A stretch of 64,000 nt of DNA from positions 1 to 64,000 of the forward strand of contig JAIUOT010000033.1 in assembly GCA_020161015.1 (NCBI GenBank), in the 5' to 3' direction. This document shows positions 18,775 through 28,701 of this stretch, in pieces. The position numbers and the translations under genes were made by a program. Positions within the stretch are counted from its first letter, which is position 1. Each line of letters begins with the position of its first letter. The notes under the pieces were generated by a model that worked only from the letters and a program-made list of their open reading frames with translations, did no database searches and was not told where the DNA came from. This stretch comes from Actinomycetota bacterium (lineage in GTDB: Bacteria > Actinomycetota > Actinomycetes > Propionibacteriales > Propionibacteriaceae).

Positions 18775-19722
18775 GTGTCGACCCGCAAGTCCGAACGGAT
18801 CATGAACCTGGCGATCTGCCTGCTCATGGCCCGTCGGTTCATCGAGAAGACGCAGATCCGGCAGGTGGTCGAGGGTTACCACGACCTGTCCGACGCCGCC
18901 TTCGAACGCACCTTCGAGCGCGACAAGGACGAGTTGCGCGCGATGGGCGTGCCGGTGGAGACCGGCAGCAACAACCCGCTCTTCCCCGACGAGGTCGGCT
19001 ACCGCATCCGGCGCAAGGACTTCGAGCTGCCCGCCATCGAGTTCACCCCCTCCGAGACCGCGGCCCTGGGCCTGGCGGCGACGGTGTGGGAGTCGGCCAC
19101 CCAGGCCGAGCAGGCCGTCTCCGCGCTGGCCAAGCTGCGTGCCGCCGGCGTCGACCCGGACCCGGGGCGCCTGGGCGCGCTGGCGCCGTCCATCGGTGCG
19201 CGCGAACCCGCCTTCGCCAGCATCTGGGCGGCGACGCTGGAGCGGGCGCCGGTCCGCTTCGGCTACCGGGGGACCCCCCGGCGCGTCGAGCCGTGGGCGA
19301 TGACCTACCGGCGCGGGGCGTGGTACCTGCTCGGCCAGGACCGTGACCGCCAGGCGCCGCGCATGTTCAAGGTCGCCCGGGTGGACGCCGCGGCCGAGCG
19401 GATCGGCAAGCCGGGCAGCTACCGCGTCCCCGACGTCGACCTGGAGGCCGCCTGGCGCAGTCTCGAGCCGCGCCAGCCCGACTCCGAGGCAGTGCTCGCG
19501 CTGCGTCCGGGACGGGCGCCGGACCTGCGCCGGCGGGGGCGCCCGGTCGCCGCGGACGGCGTCCCGGCCGGCTACGAGGCGTGGGCGGTGAGCTACTCGC
19601 GGGCCGCGGACGTGGTGGGCGAGATCTGCGCCCACGGCGCCGACGTCGTCGTGCTCTCCCCGCAGCGCCTCCGGCGCGCCGTGGTCACTGAGCTCTCCGC
19701 CACCGCGGGACGGGCGTCATGA
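18775..19722 (+). CDS. pafB: Transcriptional regulator PafB (HTH-WYL)
   Basis: The 315-residue protein has an N-terminal winged HTH (RIMNLAICLLMARRFIEKTQ, AAFERTFERDKDELRAMGVP) and a WYL domain carrying WAMTYRRGAWYLLGQDRDR. PafB with PafC activates the RecA/LexA-independent DNA damage response in mycobacteria. The four-base overlap with pafC supports a heteromeric complex. GTG 18775 is chosen from the leaderless promoter. Confidence 0.92.
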   Translation: MSTRKSERIMNLAICLLMARRFIEKTQIRQVVEGYHDLSDAAFERTFERDKDELRAMGVPVETGSNNPLFPDEVGYRIRRKDFELPAIEFTPSETAALGLAATVWESATQAEQAVSALAKLRAAGVDPDPGRLGALAPSIGAREPAFASIWAATLERAPVRFGYRGTPRRVEPWAMTYRRGAWYLLGQDRDRQAPRMFKVARVDAAAERIGKPGSYRVPDVDLEAAWRSLEPRQPDSEAVLALRPGRAPDLRRRGRPVAADGVPAGYEAWAVSYSRAADVVGEICAHGADVVVLSPQRLRRAVVTELSATAGRAS

Positions 19723-20666
19723 CGTCCGCGGAGCAGGTGAACCGGCTGCTGGCGCTCGTCCCCTACCTCCAGTCGCACCCGGACGCGGAGCTGGGCGACA
19801 CCGCGGCGGTCTTCGGGGTCGCGCCCGCGCAGCTGCTCGACGACCTCAACGTGCTGTGGTACTGCGGCCTGCCCGGCGGGATGCCCGGCGACCTGATCGA
19901 GATCGACATGGACACCGTCGCCGAATCCGGGCGGATCCGCCTCACCAACGCCGAGTACCTGTCGCGGCCGATGCGGTTCACCCCCGACGAGGCCATGAGC
20001 CTCGTGGTGGCGCTGCGCGCGGTGCGCGAGCTGGCCGGCGGGCACCTGGCGGAGGGCATCGACTCCGCGCTGGCCAAGCTGGAGCGCGCCAGCGGCGCGG
20101 CCGCCGCCCCGGGGCCACAGGTGCGGGTGGTGTCGGGGTCGGAGGAGATCCGCGAGCAGCTCGCCGACGCGATCGACGCCGCGGAAGCGGTGGACCTCGA
20201 CTACACGGGCGCAGGCCTCGCCCCGTCCACGCCACGGGTGGCGCCGGTCAGGCTCATCACCAGGGACGGGTTCGGCTACCTCCAGGCGTGGAGCCTCGAC
20301 CGTGCGGCCTGGCGCACCTACCGGCTCGACCGCGTCGACGCCGTCCGGCGGACCGGCGAGCCGGCCGGCGACCACGGGGAGCCCCCCGAGTTCGGACCCG
20401 GCTGGCTCGAGCAGCGTCCGGACGCCGCAGAGGTCACGTTGCGCCTGAAGCCGAGCGCGGCCTGGATCACCGAGTACCACCCGATCCGCGCGGTCCGTCA
20501 GGTGCGTGGCGGGATCGAGGTCGACCTGCTCGTGGCCGACCCGGCGTGGCTGCGCTCGCTGCTCCTGCGGTTGGGCAGGGACGTCGTCTCGGTCGACCCG
20601 CCGGAGGCGGCCGCCGGGGCAGCGGAGTCGGCAGCGGAAGCGCTGGCCGCCTACCCGGCGGGGTAG
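19719..20666 (+). CDS. pafC: Transcriptional regulator PafC (HTH-WYL)
   Basis: The 315-residue partner of PafB has a similar HTH region (VNRLLALVPYLQSHPDAEL, FGVAPAQLLDDLNVLWYCG) and WYL region (FGYLQAWSLDRAAWRTYRLD). The order pafA...pafB-pafC-tatA-tatC is conserved in actinobacteria although PafBC act independently of pupylation. The TAG stop is also the start of the next gene's -10 hexamer. Confidence 0.92.
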   Translation: MTSAEQVNRLLALVPYLQSHPDAELGDTAAVFGVAPAQLLDDLNVLWYCGLPGGMPGDLIEIDMDTVAESGRIRLTNAEYLSRPMRFTPDEAMSLVVALRAVRELAGGHLAEGIDSALAKLERASGAAAAPGPQVRVVSGSEEIREQLADAIDAAEAVDLDYTGAGLAPSTPRVAPVRLITRDGFGYLQAWSLDRAAWRTYRLDRVDAVRRTGEPAGDHGEPPEFGPGWLEQRPDAAEVTLRLKPSAAWITEYHPIRAVRQVRGGIEVDLLVADPAWLRSLLLRLGRDVVSVDPPEAAAGAAESAAEALAAYPAG

Positions 20667-20669
20667 GGT
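20664..20669 (+). promoter_or_regulatory. Leaderless -10 element overlapping the pafC stop
   Basis: TAGGGT starts with the pafC TAG stop and lies seven bases before ATG 20677. Confidence 0.55.
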
Positions 20670-20676
20670 TCTCCCC

Positions 20677-20868
20677 ATGGTCTGGGTGCTGGTGTTCGGC
20701 GGGATCGCCCTCGGCGGCCTGATCATGCTCGTCAGCTACGCCGTCTGGCTGTGGCACAAGGCGTCCGACCTGTTCTCAGAGCTGGAGATGCTGGGCACCC
20801 GCGCGGAGGAACTTGCGCATTTGCTCGAACAGATCCGGCCGGAACTTCCCGAGCGCGCCGAGAGCTAG
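20677..20868 (+). CDS. Small membrane protein upstream of tatA
   Basis: The 63-residue protein has one N-terminal membrane segment (MVWVLVFGGIALGGLIMLVS, then AVWLW) and a charged cytoplasmic helix (LEMLGTRAEELAHLLEQIRP) with coiled-coil character. No family name is recognised. Its position between pafC and tatA is suggestive of a Tat or envelope role, but this is only context. Confidence 0.75.
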   Translation: MVWVLVFGGIALGGLIMLVSYAVWLWHKASDLFSELEMLGTRAEELAHLLEQIRPELPERAES

Positions 20869-20902
20869 GGTTGCGCGCAGCGTCCGCCGGAAGGAGAGTG
20901 CC

Positions 20903-21157
20903 ATGCCGAGTCTCGGCGGTTGGGAGTGGGTGATCCTCGCCCTCATCGCGCTGCTGCTGTTCGGCGGCTCGCGCCTGGCCGGCGTCGGACGGAACACCGG
21001 CAGGGCCGTCCGGGAGTTCAAGGAGGAGGCCGCGGCGCTGCGCTCCGGTGCCGCCGAGCCGGTGACCCCGGCCGCCCCCGCCAGCCCGGCGAGCTCGCCC
21101 AGCCCGGCACCGCCGGCGTCCCCACCCGCGCCCGGGCCGGACGCGGACAGGCCCTGA
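20903..21157 (+). CDS. tatA: Sec-independent translocase subunit TatA
   Basis: The 84-residue protein has the TatA layout: a short transmembrane helix (GWEWVILALIALLLFGGSRL), the FGG hinge, an amphipathic helix (NTGRAVREFKEEAAAL) and a Pro/Ala-rich tail. It forms the translocation pore for folded proteins. A strong AAGGAGAG site precedes ATG 20903, so this gene is leadered. tatC follows after seven bases; no tatB is present here. Confidence 0.93.
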   Translation: MPSLGGWEWVILALIALLLFGGSRLAGVGRNTGRAVREFKEEAAALRSGAAEPVTPAAPASPASSPSPAPPASPPAPGPDADRP

Positions 21158-21164
21158 CCCGCCG

Positions 21165-21992
21165 ATGGCAGAAGGCAAGCGCCGTCGCCTCGCCTGGCTG
21201 AGGCCGCCCGAGGCGGGCCCCGGCGGGACGATGTCCCTGGGTGACCACCTGCGGGAACTGCGGTACCGGCTGATCGTCTCCGTGCTGGCCATCGGCCTGG
21301 GCAGCCTGATCGCAGCGATCTGGTACGACGCGCTCTACCAGGTGATGCTGCGGCCCTACACGCTGGCCGTCCAGATGCTCGCCGAGAGCAATCCGAACCT
21401 CGACCCGACCACGGTGATCACCGGCGTGACGACCCCGCTGATCCTGGCCATGAAGGTCTGCGTCGTGGCCGGGATGGTGCTGTCCAGCCCGGTGTGGCTC
21501 TACCAGGTGTGGGCGTTCATCGTGCCCGCCCTCCTGGCGAAGGAGAAGCGCTACGCGATCGGCTTCCTCTCCGCGGCGATCCCGCTGTTCCTGCTGGGCG
21601 TGTTGATCGGGTACTACATCATGCCGCAGGGCATCTCGGTGCTCCTGGCCTTCACCCCGTCCAGCGTGCCGGTCACCAACCTCATCGACGTCAACGACTT
21701 CCTCCAGCTCACCCTCCAGCTGATGGTGGTGTTCGGCATCGGCTTCCTGATCCCGGTGGTGGTGGTGGGCCTGAACCTGGTCGGCGTCCTGCGGGCCAGC
21801 CAGCTGGGGAAGATCCGTACCTACGTGATCTTCGGGATCTTCGTGTTCGGGGCCGCCGCAACGCCGTCGACCGACCCGTTCTCGATGCTGGCGCTGTCCA
21901 TCCCGATGAGCCTGCTGTACCTGGCGGCAGAGGTGTTCTGCCGCGTGCACGACCGGCGCAAGGCCAAGGTCGCCGTACCGGCGGACGCCTGA
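21165..21992 (+). CDS. tatC: Sec-independent translocase subunit TatC
   Basis: The 275-residue protein contains about six transmembrane segments. The signature MSLGDHLRELRYRLIVS at the N-terminus and the conserved YQVWAFIVPALLAKEKR loop identify TatC, which recognises twin-arginine signal peptides. Its stop overlaps the start of the lipid kinase (ATGA-type overlap at 21992). Confidence 0.95.
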   Translation: MAEGKRRRLAWLRPPEAGPGGTMSLGDHLRELRYRLIVSVLAIGLGSLIAAIWYDALYQVMLRPYTLAVQMLAESNPNLDPTTVITGVTTPLILAMKVCVVAGMVLSSPVWLYQVWAFIVPALLAKEKRYAIGFLSAAIPLFLLGVLIGYYIMPQGISVLLAFTPSSVPVTNLIDVNDFLQLTLQLMVVFGIGFLIPVVVVGLNLVGVLRASQLGKIRTYVIFGIFVFGAAATPSTDPFSMLALSIPMSLLYLAAEVFCRVHDRRKAKVAVPADA

Positions 21993-22954
21993 TGGCGCTG
22001 CACTACGACGGGCCCACCCTCACGCTGGTGGTGAACCCGGCGGCCGGACGCGGGCGGGCCCGCCGGCTGCTGCCCCAGCTCACCGCCGGGCTGGTGGCCG
22101 GGCTCCCGGACGCCACCCTCCACGTGCACCAGACCACCTCGTTCAGCGACGCACGCCTGCGGTGCATCCAGGCGGTCGAGAAGGCGCGCCCACCGGTGGA
22201 GGGCCACCGCAGGGACGCCCTGATCGTGATGGGCGGGGACGGCATGATGCACCTCGGCCTGAACGCTGCCGCCGGTACCGGCGTCCCGCTCGGGCTGGTC
22301 GCCGCGGGTCGCGGCAACGACTTCGGCCGCGGGCTCGGCGTCCCGCCCGACCTGTCGGGCGCGATCCGCACGATCGTCGGCGGCCACACCCTGCGCATGG
22401 ACCTGATGGAGGTGTCCGGCGCGCTGCTCGAGGGCGCCGAACGGCGCTGGGTCGGCTCGATCGTGAGCACGGGCTTCGACGCGCGGGTGAACTACCGCAC
22501 CAACCACCTGCGCTGGAACTTCGGCCCGCTGAGCTACACGTGGTCGGCGCTGGCGGAGCTCAGCCGGTTCGAGCCGTTGTCCTACCGCCTGGTGATCGAC
22601 GGGGTACCCAGGGAGCAGACGGCGATGTTCATCGCCGTGGGCAACGCCGGGGTGTTCGGGGGCGGCATGCGCGGCTGCCCCGACGCCGACGTCACCGACG
22701 GCCTCCTCGACATCACGATCATCAACCCGGTGAGCCGCGCGACCCTGCTGCGGCTCCTGCCCACGATGTTCAGTGGCGGTTTCGTCAAGGACCCGGCCGT
22801 CGAGCTGCTCCGTGCCCGCCAGGTGCGGGTCGACGGCGACGGCCTCTACGGCATGGCGGACGGGGAGGAGCTCGGCCCGGTGCCCCTGCACCTGCGGGCC
22901 GTCCCGGACATGCTGGACGTCTTCGTCCCGGCCGAGCGGGCGGCGGCGGGTTAG
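21992..22954 (+). CDS. Diacylglycerol kinase family lipid kinase
   Basis: The 320-residue protein has the DAGK catalytic motif [15 protein letters not shown] and VMGGDGMMHLGLNAA, with GLVAAGRGNDFGRGLG following. Family members phosphorylate diacylglycerol or related lipids such as sphingosine-like or polyprenyl acceptors; the substrate is not determinable here. The TAG stop is shared with the helicase -10 element. Confidence 0.88.
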   Translation: MALHYDGPTLTLVVNPAAGRGRARRLLPQLTAGLVAGLPDATLHVHQTTSFSDARLRCIQAVEKARPPVEGHRRDALIVMGGDGMMHLGLNAAAGTGVPLGLVAAGRGNDFGRGLGVPPDLSGAIRTIVGGHTLRMDLMEVSGALLEGAERRWVGSIVSTGFDARVNYRTNHLRWNFGPLSYTWSALAELSRFEPLSYRLVIDGVPREQTAMFIAVGNAGVFGGGMRGCPDADVTDGLLDITIINPVSRATLLRLLPTMFSGGFVKDPAVELLRARQVRVDGDGLYGMADGEELGPVPLHLRAVPDMLDVFVPAERAAAG

Positions 22955-22957
22955 GTT
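22952..22957 (+). promoter_or_regulatory. Leaderless -10 element of the helicase overlapping the upstream stop
   Basis: TAGGTT begins with the lipid kinase TAG stop and ends six bases before GTG 22964. Confidence 0.55.
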
Positions 22958-22963
22958 ACCCCC

Positions 22964-25687
22964 GTGGACTCCCTCGCCTCGTTCCGCGCGCAGTACCCGT
23001 TCGCCCTCGACGACTACCAGGTCGCGGCCTGCGAGCACGTCGCCGCCGGACGGGGCGTGCTGGTGGCGGCGCCGACCGGCGCGGGCAAGACCGTGGTCGG
23101 GGAGTTCGCGGTCTTCCTGGCGCTCCAGTCGGGACGCAAGTGCTTCTACACCACGCCGATCAAGGCGTTGAGCAACCAGAAGTACCACGACCTCGTCGAC
23201 CGGCACGGCGAGGCCGCGGTGGGCCTGCTGACCGGCGACACCAGCGTCAACGGCGAGGCCCCGGTGGTGGTGATGACCACTGAGGTGCCGCGCAACATGA
23301 TCTACGCGGGTTCGCCGACCCTGGCGAACCTCGGCTACGTGGTGATGGACGAGGTGCACTACCTCGCCGACCGGTTCCGCGGGGCGGTGTGGGAGGAGGT
23401 GATCATCTCCCTGGCCGAGTCGGTGCAGCTGGTGGCGCTGTCGGCCACGGTCAGCAACGCCGAGGAGTTCGGCGACTGGCTCTCCGAGGTGCGCGGCGGG
23501 GTGGAGGTGGTCGTCACGGAGCGGCGTCCCGTGCCCCTGTACCAGCACGTGATGGTGGGCCGGCGGCTGGTGGAGCTGTTCGGTGGCGACGACGTCAACC
23601 CCGAGCTGCTGCGCCTGGCAAGGGAGGAGTCCCGGGGCCAGCGCGACGACAGCCGTCGTCCCCGCGGCCGCTCGGGCAACGGGCGACGGACCAGCGCCTA
23701 CGGCTCCGGGCGCTACGGCGGCGCCGCGGCCCGCGAGCGCCAGGACGCCAGCCGCCACCTCGTGCCCCGCAGGGACGCCACCGTCGAGCGGCTCGCCGCG
23801 GAGGGGCTGCTCCCTGCGATCTACTTCATCTTCTCCCGCCAGGGCTGTGACACCGCGGTCGGGCAGCTGGCCAACTCCGGCCTGCGTCTCACCACCCCCG
23901 CAGAACGGCGCGCACTGGCCGAGATCGCCGCCCGCCACACCGCGGGACTCAGCCCGTCCGACCTGGCGGCGCTGGAGTACGACCGCTTCCTCGCCGCGTT
24001 CTGCGACGGGATCGCCGCCCACCACGCCGGCCTGCTCCCGGCGTTCAAGGAGGCCGTCGAAGAAGGGTTCACCGGCGGGCTGGTGAAGGTCGTGTTCGCC
24101 ACGGAGACCCTCGCGCTGGGCATCAACATGCCGGCGCGCAGCGTCGTACTGGAGAAGCTGGTGAAGTACAACGGCGAGACCCACGCCGACATCACGGCGG
24201 GGGAGTACACCCAGCTCACCGGACGGGCGGGCCGGCGCGGCATCGACGTCGAGGGCCACGCGGTCGTCAGCTGGCAGCCCGGCCTCGACCCGCGGGCGCT
24301 GGCGGGCCTGGCGTCCCGGCGCACCTACCCGCTGCGCTCCTCGTTCCAGCCCACCTACAACATGGCCGTGAACCTGGTGGCGACCGTCGGACGCGAGCGC
24401 GCCCGCGGCCTGCTGGAGCAGTCGTTCGCGCAGTTCCAGTCCGACCGCGGCGTGGTCGGACTGGCGCACACCATCGCCGCCAACCGGAGCCGGGCCGCCC
24501 GGGAGTGGGCACAGGCCGCCTGCGAGGCGGGGGACGCGGAGGCCTACTTCCGGCTGCGGGCACGGATCTCGGCGGTGGAGGCCGAGGCGGCCCGCGAGCG
24601 CCGCGCCGACCGCCGCGCGGAGACGATCGAGGCCCTGCGCGCGCTGCGTCCGGGCGACATCATCGACATCCCGGCCCGGCGGCACCGCGGGTGGGCCGTC
24701 GTGGTCGACCCGGGCCTGGGCGGCGACGGGCCCACACCGTCCGTGCTCACGCCGGACCGGCAGGTGAAGCGCCTGACCGCGCTGGACTTCCCCGTCCCCC
24801 CGGTCGTGGCCGGACGGATCAAGGTGCCCAAGCACTTCGACCTGCGCTCGGCCGCGTCCCGCCGCAACCTCGGCGCGGCGTTGCTGTCCCGCATCGAGCA
24901 CGGGCCGCTGGAGGCGCCGGCCGCCGAGGCCGACGCGGACACCGACGCCATGGCCCGGGTCGCCGGGCTGCGGCTGGAGCTGAAGGCGCACCCGGTGCAC
25001 CGCTGCCCCGACCGGGAGGTGCACGCGCGCTCCGCCGAGGCCGCCCTGCGGCTGGAGCGCGACGCGGACGCCGCGCAGCGGCAGGTGGAGCGGCGCACGA
25101 ACACGATCGCTGTCCGGTTCGACCGCGTGTGCTCGGTGCTGGAGTCGCTGGGCTACCTGAGCGCGGACGGCGGCCAGCAGGTGACCGGACTGGGCCGGAT
25201 GCTGGCGCGGATCTACTCCGAGCTCGACCTGGTCACCGCGGAGGCGGTCCGCGACGGCGTCTTCGACGGGCTGTCGGCCCCCCAGCTGGCCGCGGTCCTG
25301 TCCAGCCTCGTCTACGAGGCGCGCGGCGACCGCAGGGCACCGGCCCGGATGCCCGACCGCCGCTCCGAGGACGCCCAGCTCCGGTTGCGCGCGATCTGGC
25401 GGCAGGTGTCGCTGTCGGAGCGCGACCACCGGCTGCCCAGCCACGACGAGCCCGACATCGGCTTCGCCGAGGCCATCCACGGCTGGACCGCCGGCGCGGA
25501 GCTCTCCGACGTGCTGTACCTGTCCGGGCTGACCGCGGGCGACTTCGTCCGCTGGGCCCGCCAGGTGGTGGACGCCGCCGGCCAGCTGGCGGACGCCGCC
25601 GGTCCCGGGCCGCTGCGCGACACCTGCCGCGAGCTGGTGTTCCGCGTCCGCCGGGGCGTGGTGGACGCCGCGCCGCTGGAGGACTGA
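22964..25687 (+). CDS. helY: Ski2-like DEAD/DEVH-box RNA helicase (HelY type)
   Basis: The 907-residue superfamily 2 helicase shows motif [15 protein letters not shown], motif Ia [12 protein letters not shown], motif [15 protein letters not shown], motif III LSATVSN and motif [15 protein letters not shown]. An Arg/Gly/Ser-rich insert separates the two RecA domains around residues 220-265. A DSHCT-like helical C-terminus follows. It matches actinobacterial HelY, a relative of Mtr4/Ski2, probably in RNA processing or decay. Position after tatAC is conserved. Confidence 0.92.
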   Translation: MDSLASFRAQYPFALDDYQVAACEHVAAGRGVLVAAPTGAGKTVVGEFAVFLALQSGRKCFYTTPIKALSNQKYHDLVDRHGEAAVGLLTGDTSVNGEAPVVVMTTEVPRNMIYAGSPTLANLGYVVMDEVHYLADRFRGAVWEEVIISLAESVQLVALSATVSNAEEFGDWLSEVRGGVEVVVTERRPVPLYQHVMVGRRLVELFGGDDVNPELLRLAREESRGQRDDSRRPRGRSGNGRRTSAYGSGRYGGAAARERQDASRHLVPRRDATVERLAAEGLLPAIYFIFSRQGCDTAVGQLANSGLRLTTPAERRALAEIAARHTAGLSPSDLAALEYDRFLAAFCDGIAAHHAGLLPAFKEAVEEGFTGGLVKVVFATETLALGINMPARSVVLEKLVKYNGETHADITAGEYTQLTGRAGRRGIDVEGHAVVSWQPGLDPRALAGLASRRTYPLRSSFQPTYNMAVNLVATVGRERARGLLEQSFAQFQSDRGVVGLAHTIAANRSRAAREWAQAACEAGDAEAYFRLRARISAVEAEAARERRADRRAETIEALRALRPGDIIDIPARRHRGWAVVVDPGLGGDGPTPSVLTPDRQVKRLTALDFPVPPVVAGRIKVPKHFDLRSAASRRNLGAALLSRIEHGPLEAPAAEADADTDAMARVAGLRLELKAHPVHRCPDREVHARSAEAALRLERDADAAQRQVERRTNTIAVRFDRVCSVLESLGYLSADGGQQVTGLGRMLARIYSELDLVTAEAVRDGVFDGLSAPQLAAVLSSLVYEARGDRRAPARMPDRRSEDAQLRLRAIWRQVSLSERDHRLPSHDEPDIGFAEAIHGWTAGAELSDVLYLSGLTAGDFVRWARQVVDAAGQLADAAGPGPLRDTCRELVFRVRRGVVDAAPLED

Positions 25688-25695
25688 CACCTCGG

Positions 25696-25701
25696 TACCC
25701 T
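25696..25701 (+). promoter_or_regulatory. Leaderless -10 element of hisF
   Basis: TACCCT ends six bases before ATG 25708. Confidence 0.55.
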
Positions 25702-25707
25702 GTGGCC

Positions 25708-26469
25708 ATGTCGCTCGCCATCCGGGTCATCCCCTGCCTCGACGTGCACGACGGCCGCGTCGTCAAGGGCGTGAACTTCCTCAACCTGCGCGACGCCGGC
25801 GACCCGGTGGAGTTGGCACGGGCATACGGGGAGCAGGGCGCGGACGAGCTGGTGTTCCTCGACATCTCGGCGTCGGCCGAGGGCAGGGCGACGACCTACG
25901 ACGTGGTCACCCGCACCGCGGAGACCGTCTTCATCCCGCTGTGCGTGGGCGGAGGAGTGCGCGGGGTCGAGGACGTGGACCGGCTGCTGCGCACAGGCGC
26001 GGACAAGGTCGGCATCAACACCGGTGCGATCTCCCGCCCGTCGGCCATCGACGAGATCGCCCACCGCTTCGGCAACCAGGTGCTCGTCCTGTCGCTGGAC
26101 GCCCGGCGCGAGCCCGGGCAGCCGTCCGGCTTCGGGGTGACGACGCACGGCGGCCGCACCTCCGCCGGGCTGGACGCCATCGAGTGGGTGCGCGAGGCGA
26201 CCGGGCGCGGAGCGGGGGAGGTGCTCCTCAACTCGATGGACGCCGACGGCACCACCGACGGCTTCGACCTGGAGATGATCGCTGCGGTCAAGGCCGTCGT
26301 CGACGTGCCCGTGATCGCCTCCGGCGGCGCGGGGACGGTCGAGCACTTCGTCGAGGCCGCCCGGGCCGGGGCGGACGCCGTCCTGGCGGCCAGCGTCTTC
26401 CACTACGGCACCCTCCGGATCGCCGAGGTGAAGGCGGGCCTCGCCGCCGCCGGATTCGCCGTCCGCTGA
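25708..26469 (+). CDS. hisF: Imidazole glycerol phosphate synthase subunit HisF
   Basis: The 253-residue TIM-barrel cyclase forms IGP and AICAR in histidine biosynthesis. The catalytic aspartates lie in [15 protein letters not shown] and [10 protein letters not shown]; phosphate-binding segments GGGVRG and [11 protein letters not shown] are present. It stands alone: hisH, hisA and other his genes are not beside it. Confidence 0.95.
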   Translation: MSLAIRVIPCLDVHDGRVVKGVNFLNLRDAGDPVELARAYGEQGADELVFLDISASAEGRATTYDVVTRTAETVFIPLCVGGGVRGVEDVDRLLRTGADKVGINTGAISRPSAIDEIAHRFGNQVLVLSLDARREPGQPSGFGVTTHGGRTSAGLDAIEWVREATGRGAGEVLLNSMDADGTTDGFDLEMIAAVKAVVDVPVIASGGAGTVEHFVEAARAGADAVLAASVFHYGTLRIAEVKAGLAAAGFAVR

Positions 26470-26491
26470 GCGGGCGCGACCCGGATCGCCG

Positions 26492-26497
26492 TACGCT
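26492..26497 (+). promoter_or_regulatory. Leaderless -10 element of the HIT gene
   Basis: TACGCT ends seven bases before ATG 26505. Confidence 0.5.
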
Positions 26498-26504
26498 GGG
26501 CCGC

Positions 26505-26933
26505 ATGAGCTGCCTGTTCTGCCGCATCGTCGCCGGGGAGATCCCGTCGAAGCAGGTCTACGCCGACGAGCACGCGATCGCGTTCCTGGACATCAACCCC
26601 TGGCACGTCGGGCACACCCTCGTCGTCCCGCGTCGCCACGTCGACGACCTGCTGGGCGAGCCAGAGGCGCTCACTGAGATCGCGCCGGCGATCAGTGCGA
26701 CAGCCCGGCTGCTGGTCGACCGGCTCGCCGCCGACGGACTGAACCTGCTCAGCAGTTCCGGTGACGCGGCGGGCCAGGAGGTCTTCCACTTGCACGTCCA
26801 CCTGGTGCCGCGCTTCGCGCACCGTCCCGGCCTCCGGGAGCTGTTCGTCCACGAGAAGGACGTCCACCTCGACCGGGTGCACCGGCAGATCGTCGGCGGT
26901 GCGCCGGCGCCGGGGACGGTCAGCCGAAGCTGA
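26505..26933 (+). CDS. HIT family nucleotide hydrolase
   Basis: The 142-residue protein has the histidine triad FHLHVHLVPR and the N-terminal CLFCRIVAGEIPSKQVY typical of bacterial Hint/HinT-like proteins, which hydrolyse AMP-amidates. The CxxC in the N-terminus matches zinc-type Hint. The 3' end overlaps the convergent SpoIID gene by 14 bases. Confidence 0.9.
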   Translation: MSCLFCRIVAGEIPSKQVYADEHAIAFLDINPWHVGHTLVVPRRHVDDLLGEPEALTEIAPAISATARLLVDRLAADGLNLLSSSGDAAGQEVFHLHVHLVPRFAHRPGLRELFVHEKDVHLDRVHRQIVGGAPAPGTVSRS

Positions 26934-28509
26934 CCAGGCAGGACCCGCCGGTGGGGCAGGTGATCCGCCCCATGGCGAAGTCGGCGTAGGTGCCGCTCGA
27001 GGTGGTGACCACGCCGCCCCTGGGTGCGCCGAGGGTGCCGGCGTCGGTCGAGCCCAGCGCCTTGTAGGCGGACAGCACCGAACCGCTGAGCGCGGTCGAG
27101 GTTGCCGTCGACGTCGCCGTCGCCGTGGACGTGGAGGTCGCTGTCGCGGTGGAGGTCGCTGTGGCGGTGGAGGTCGCTGTGGCGGTGGAGGTCGCGGTGG
27201 CCGTTGCGGTTGCCGTCGCCGTGGCCGTGCTGGACGCCGTCGCCGTGGCGGTGGCCGTGGACGTGACCAGGTTGGTCGTCGTCGTACCGCCGACCACCTT
27301 GAACAACCGCTCCTTGAGGCCGAACTTGCTCTTGAACGAGGCGCCGGTCACCGTCACCGTGCCCTTGGAACCGGCGATCTTGAGCTCCTCCACCCGGCCG
27401 CCGTAGGTGCCGTCCCCGTCCCGGCCGGTCACCTGGACGGCCTTGAGCGTCCCGATCGAGGGGTAGGCCTTCTGGATCTTCGTGGAGCTCAGAGTCACCG
27501 ACCAGGACTGGTCGCGCTTGACGCCGTCGTAGGGGTCCTTCTGGGCGGCGAGATAGGGGTAGCCGGACCCGCCGGAGGCCGACCAGCCGCCGTTGGAGGA
27601 GGAGAACATCGTCAGGGCGAGCTTGCCCTTGTACTCGACGACCTTGTTCGCCGACCCCGCGATGGCCTTGTCCGTCGAGGCGTACTCCGCGGCCACGCCC
27701 TTGTAGACCTGGCAGGCGGAGGTGTCGCACAGGTCGTAGATCGCGCTGGAGGCCACGCTGTCGCGGAGCTTGGCGGCATAGGTGCGGGCCGCCACGGCCT
27801 GAGCCTTCAGGGCCTCGGCCGACCATGACGCCGGCATCTCCGCCGGGACGACGCCGCGCAGGTAGTTCTCCATCGACACGTAGTTGACCGTCCGCACGCC
27901 GGTGCCGGAGAAGCGGACGCCGAGCTTGCCTCGGTAGGTGCGGGTGGACCCGTCCGGCATGGCCAGCCGGACGGTGTCGGTGGTGGGGTTGGAGAAGTAC
28001 CAGACCCGCGTGGGGTCGAGCTTGGTCGCGTAGGTGACGTAGGTGCCGGACGCGTTGCGGTAGGACAGCACGCGGGAGCTTCCCGAGCGACGAACCCGCC
28101 ACTTGGTGTACTTCGTGCCGGTCGGCAGGGTGAGCTTCGTGCCGGCGGAGTCGGTGAGGGTGAGGCCCTTCGCCACCCGGACGTGCACGCCGTTGTCGTT
28201 GTCGGCACTGATCCAGACCCGGATGGTGTTGCCGTCGGGCAGGGAGTCGAGGGTGGTGCCCGGGTAGTAGAAGGCGATGATCTCGGTGTAGTCCAGGCCC
28301 TTGGTCGCCGCGCCGTAGGCACCCCACTGCGACATTCCCTTGCCGTGGCCCCAGCCGGCGCCCTGGACGGTGACCGAGCCGCTCTTCGGCGCCACGGCGG
28401 TGTCTGCCTGCGCGGGTACGCCCGCGCCCACGAGCGGGAGGACGAGCGCCGCCGCGGCCGTGACCGCGAGGGCGCGCAGGAACGTTCCAGGCGCAGCGTG
28501 GGTGAACAT
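26920..28509 (-). CDS. Secreted SpoIID/LytB domain protein with LGFP-like tail
   Basis: The protein has 529 residues from the ATG at 28509, which has an AAGGGA site six bases upstream on the minus strand. A Sec signal peptide (ALAVTAAAALVLPLVGAG, then VPAQA) precedes VQGAGWGHGKGMSQWGAYG, the hallmark of actinobacterial SpoIID proteins. The SpoIID core has the proposed catalytic Glu in GVVPAEMPASW and EALKAQAVAARTYA, suggesting peptidoglycan lytic activity. A Thr/Ala/Ser-only linker spans about residues 415-475. The end (KALGSTDAGTLGAPRGG, YADFAMGRITC) resembles an LGFP repeat, a cell-wall anchoring module. An earlier in-frame start at 28599 would disrupt the signal peptide. Confidence 0.88.
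   Translation of the reverse strand: MFTHAAPGTFLRALAVTAAAALVLPLVGAGVPAQADTAVAPKSGSVTVQGAGWGHGKGMSQWGAYGAATKGLDYTEIIAFYYPGTTLDSLPDGNTIRVWISADNDNGVHVRVAKGLTLTDSAGTKLTLPTGTKYTKWRVRRSGSSRVLSYRNASGTYVTYATKLDPTRVWYFSNPTTDTVRLAMPDGSTRTYRGKLGVRFSGTGVRTVNYVSMENYLRGVVPAEMPASWSAEALKAQAVAARTYAAKLRDSVASSAIYDLCDTSACQVYKGVAAEYASTDKAIAGSANKVVEYKGKLALTMFSSSNGGWSASGGSGYPYLAAQKDPYDGVKRDQSWSVTLSSTKIQKAYPSIGTLKAVQVTGRDGDGTYGGRVEELKIAGSKGTVTVTGASFKSKFGLKERLFKVVGGTTTTNLVTSTATATATASSTATATATATATATSTATATSTATATSTATATSTSTATATSTATSTALSGSVLSAYKALGSTDAGTLGAPRGGVVTTSSGTYADFAMGRITCPTGGSCLVSFG
27131..27202 (-). repeat. 18-bp tandem repeats encoding a Thr/Ala linker
   Basis: Four units starting GTGGAGGTCGC on the plus strand occur at 27131, 27149, 27167 and 27185, within a wider Thr-Ala-Ser low-complexity stretch (about 27085-27263). 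The in-frame unit means that copy changes alter linker length only. Confidence 0.8.
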
Positions 28510-28701
28510 GGGGGGTCCCTTCCGTCTGCTAGCTCGGACTATCGTCACCCATCGGCGTGTCGGCTTGCCAGACGGCGACTGAGATTTCCTCAGAATCACC
28601 GGCGAAGTCGAAGGGTGAGGTTGAGGCTTGCCCGTCGCTCCCTGCGGAGGCGTTCACCAGCCGGACGCGAAGCCCAGAATGTGAAACGCCGGGGTGATCT
28701 G

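Noticed and set aside
21821-25690. 1289-codon minus-strand open frame opposite the lipid kinase and helicase
   Set aside because: It is an antisense shadow produced by high-GC third-position bias of real plus-strand genes; the product is low-complexity His/Arg/Gly sequence with no motifs.
27131-27202. Repeat array as a regulatory element
   Set aside because: The repeats are in frame within the SpoIID gene and explained by the Thr/Ala linker.
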